A stretch of 64,000 nt of DNA from Loxodes magnus (lineage: Eukaryota > Ciliophora > Karyorelictea > Loxodida > Loxodidae), in contig CAMPDV010001957.1 of assembly GCA_946699065.1 (NCBI GenBank), positions 1 through 64,000 of the forward strand. The letters are read 5' to 3'. The stretch's first letter is position 1. The number at the start of each line of letters is the position of its first letter. Under the pieces are notes generated by a model. It saw only the letters and a program-made list of their open reading frames with translations. It ran no database searches and was not told the DNA's origin. A program made the position numbers and the translations under genes. This document shows, one piece after another, positions 62,401 through 64,000 of this stretch.

Positions 62401-64000
62401 TGTGATCAGTTTTTAAGCAGTCATTGTGAACCTAAAAATTTACAAATTAATTATTATTTAAATGACTACTAATTAAAATATAGTCATTACAGTACAATTT
62501 TCCCGTTCCTTTGTGTATGCATGTATTACTAATCGTATTATTAACTATTTGAAGATCATTTATTGCAAGAATTCTTAAAATCTAGATTTGTTGTCATAAT
62601 CGTTTTAAGTATTATTTCCGTAATTTTATAATAGAGCATTGAAATCTCCTATCAATATATGAGGATTATTTGGAAATTATGCAATATATGTATTAATATA
62701 ATCATAAGCTTAATCTTTAATAAGACTACTTTTATTATTGTCAGGCATATACCAAGATTTGATTAATATATTTTCCATTTTGACTGAAACAAATCGATTT
62801 TAGGTTTCTATATTTACTCTAGATTCAGTACTATTGATTTCATCTCTAATAATCAAGCTTACACCTCCTTCTTTATCTGCATTTCTAAAGTATGTCCTAT
62901 ATCCTTTTATTAGTATAGGAGGAAAATCTTACTTTGTCATGTTTCATTAATTGAGAAGATGTCTATGTCATTACTTTTGATAAATTCTTCAATCATTAAC
63001 TGTTTTCCTGCTATTCCATTAATGTTAACGTGTCCAATCTTGATTCGAGTTCTATATTAATATTAATATTAATTATTATCTTTATTACTTTCTTTTGATC
63101 CAGCTGGAAGTCCATTTTCGTAAATACAAATATTTTTATTCCCTTGTTAATTATAATCAACATTTACAAATTTTTTACCATATTCCGGATGCTGATGAAA
63201 GAATTAGATAATTATAAAAATTACTTATTTATTATATTTTTATAACAGCTTTTGATCCACAAATATTTTGGTTTTTTTAATACTATCAATAGTTCCAAAG
63301 GTTAATTCTTAATTTATTGTCACATACCTGCCTTAAATATTACTCATTTCATACTGTGTTTTTCTTCAAGAACCCTATAATATAAATTCCTTGAGTAAAG
63401 GCGATTTAAAATTTAAAAATTGCCTTATTTTTTCACTTTCTTTTTGATCTCTATATTTAATACTACGTTTAGCTACTGGAATTTAAATATAATATTTTTC
63501 CTATTTTCTTTTAAGAGGGTTTGATTTTTTAGCAACAGAACATTTTTAGTTTTCAATTTTATTGAAATCTGTCTAGTTCTATTAATCTTTTGATTAATTT
63601 TTAGCTTTAAGGCTAAATAATCCATTCATTAACATTTTATTAATTTCTTATTATTTTCTCAGATTTTCCTCTTACTTTTAATTGTTACATATGAAATCTA
63701 TATTTAACTAATGATAGGATTACTAGAGTTTTATATAATTCTTTTCTTACAAATTCACTTGGCAAAATTGGTCTAATTGATCAACTTTTATTGTGTTAGA
63801 TGATATATCTAAACACTGGATTTTTACTTAAATTTGCTTATCCTATTCTATAGCATCTGTTTAAGTTTAATTAATTTTGGTTTAATTTGTTTCTGTTTAT
63901 GTTTACATTTCAAAATATATTTTTTAATATTTTTATTGTTGCTTAGTATAAAAGCTTGTTATGTTTTAAATTTCATTTTATTTTTATGTTAATAATCCTT
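59427..64000 (-). mobile_element. L2: LINE, second copy of the L1 family, cut by the window end
   Basis: Nearly identical to L1 from the 3' tail (agtttaagtttaag) to the window edge, which lies upstream of the ORF2 start. It is inserted in U3 at a different site from L1 in U1, so these are independent insertions of one recently active family. A short direct duplication (atgaattaag/catgaattaag) near 61347-61380 is specific to this copy. Confidence 0.9.
59526..63635 (-). CDS. L2 ORF2: APE endonuclease and reverse transcriptase
   Basis: Same domain order as L1 ORF2: IGHVNINGIAGKQ, GDFNA, KGELLKYGGYYL, NWRPISLM, motif A, NNGVMQGSSHGPVL, motif C, a C-F-C-G zinc motif, acidic tail and TGA at 59526-59528. 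Motif B has GGA (Gly) where L1 has TGA. Motif C reads Q-T-D-D (60926-60934) where L1 reads W-V-D-D, so the residues before the catalytic pair vary. The endonuclease frame is intact at the site where L1 lost a base (DEINSTESR), but one base is missing near 62935 next to NETW. Probably just disabled. Confidence 0.85.

Noticed and set aside
1..64000. Tetrahymena micronuclear DNA with TGG-to-TGA pseudogenes
   Set aside because: UAR=Gln and AT content fit, but TGA would have had to hit Trp codons in intact, frame-conserved WD genes again and again, and a 22-nt intron is shorter than expected there. Not formally excluded without genome-wide code prediction.

Overview
This window is about 80% A+T and carries genes written in a ciliate nuclear code. 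TAA and TAG lie inside conserved protein motifs where Gln is expected, so under the standard code almost every gene looks shattered. TGA is also sense: it repeatedly falls where tryptophan is required (the W of WD40 blades, the NETW box of an APE endonuclease, the NWRPI box of a reverse transcriptase, the H-x-W of CCHC knuckles), and it also terminates the same genes. This dual use of TGA plus UAR=Gln is the karyorelict code (NCBI table 27, e.g. Loxodes) or the related Condylostoma code (table 28). A 22-nt GT..AG intron in each WD40 gene fits the tiny introns of some ciliates and argues against Tetrahymena. The organism call is inference; the codon evidence is direct.

Layout. A unit of about 9-12 kb, called U here, occurs three times in forward orientation: 1692-12055, 32368-44850 and 50631-59426. 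A fourth, inverted and more diverged copy lies at about 19193-27120. Each forward U has a WD40 propeller gene on the minus strand (WD-1, WD-2, WD-3). In U1 and U2 relics of minus-strand genes follow: M, K and (U2 only) N. WD-4 is a plus-strand WD40 gene abutting the inverted copy. All four WD genes are complete at 345-353 codons before the stop when read with TGA=Trp, and they end at TGA right after the seventh blade. Their differences concentrate at the blade-top positions, while the outer parts of the forward U copies are nearly identical.

The rest is mostly non-LTR retrotransposon (LINE) DNA. Two nearly identical long copies lie at 12056-17757 (L1: ORF1 plus endonuclease/RT/zinc ORF2) and 59427-64000 (L2, cut by the window end). 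Older copies (LINE-B) abut U at 60-1691, 30080-32367 and 48985-50630; the first and third have the 5' inversion typical of twin priming. A 3' LINE fragment lies at 27121-28085 and a LINE C-terminus at 45600-46040. ORF1-only elements (half-LINEs) with a CCHC knuckle lie at 25927-26800 and 48158-48974, with a third entering the window at 1-53. LINE and half-LINE 3' ends carry short TTTAA-type repeats.

A caution applies throughout. With all three stop codons able to be sense, any AT-rich frame stays open, so an open frame alone is not evidence. Genes are called from motifs, copy-to-copy synonymous change or frame-preserving indels. Genes M, K, N and R match no family I recognise and their frames are less certain. 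No rRNA, tRNA or CRISPR was recognised.
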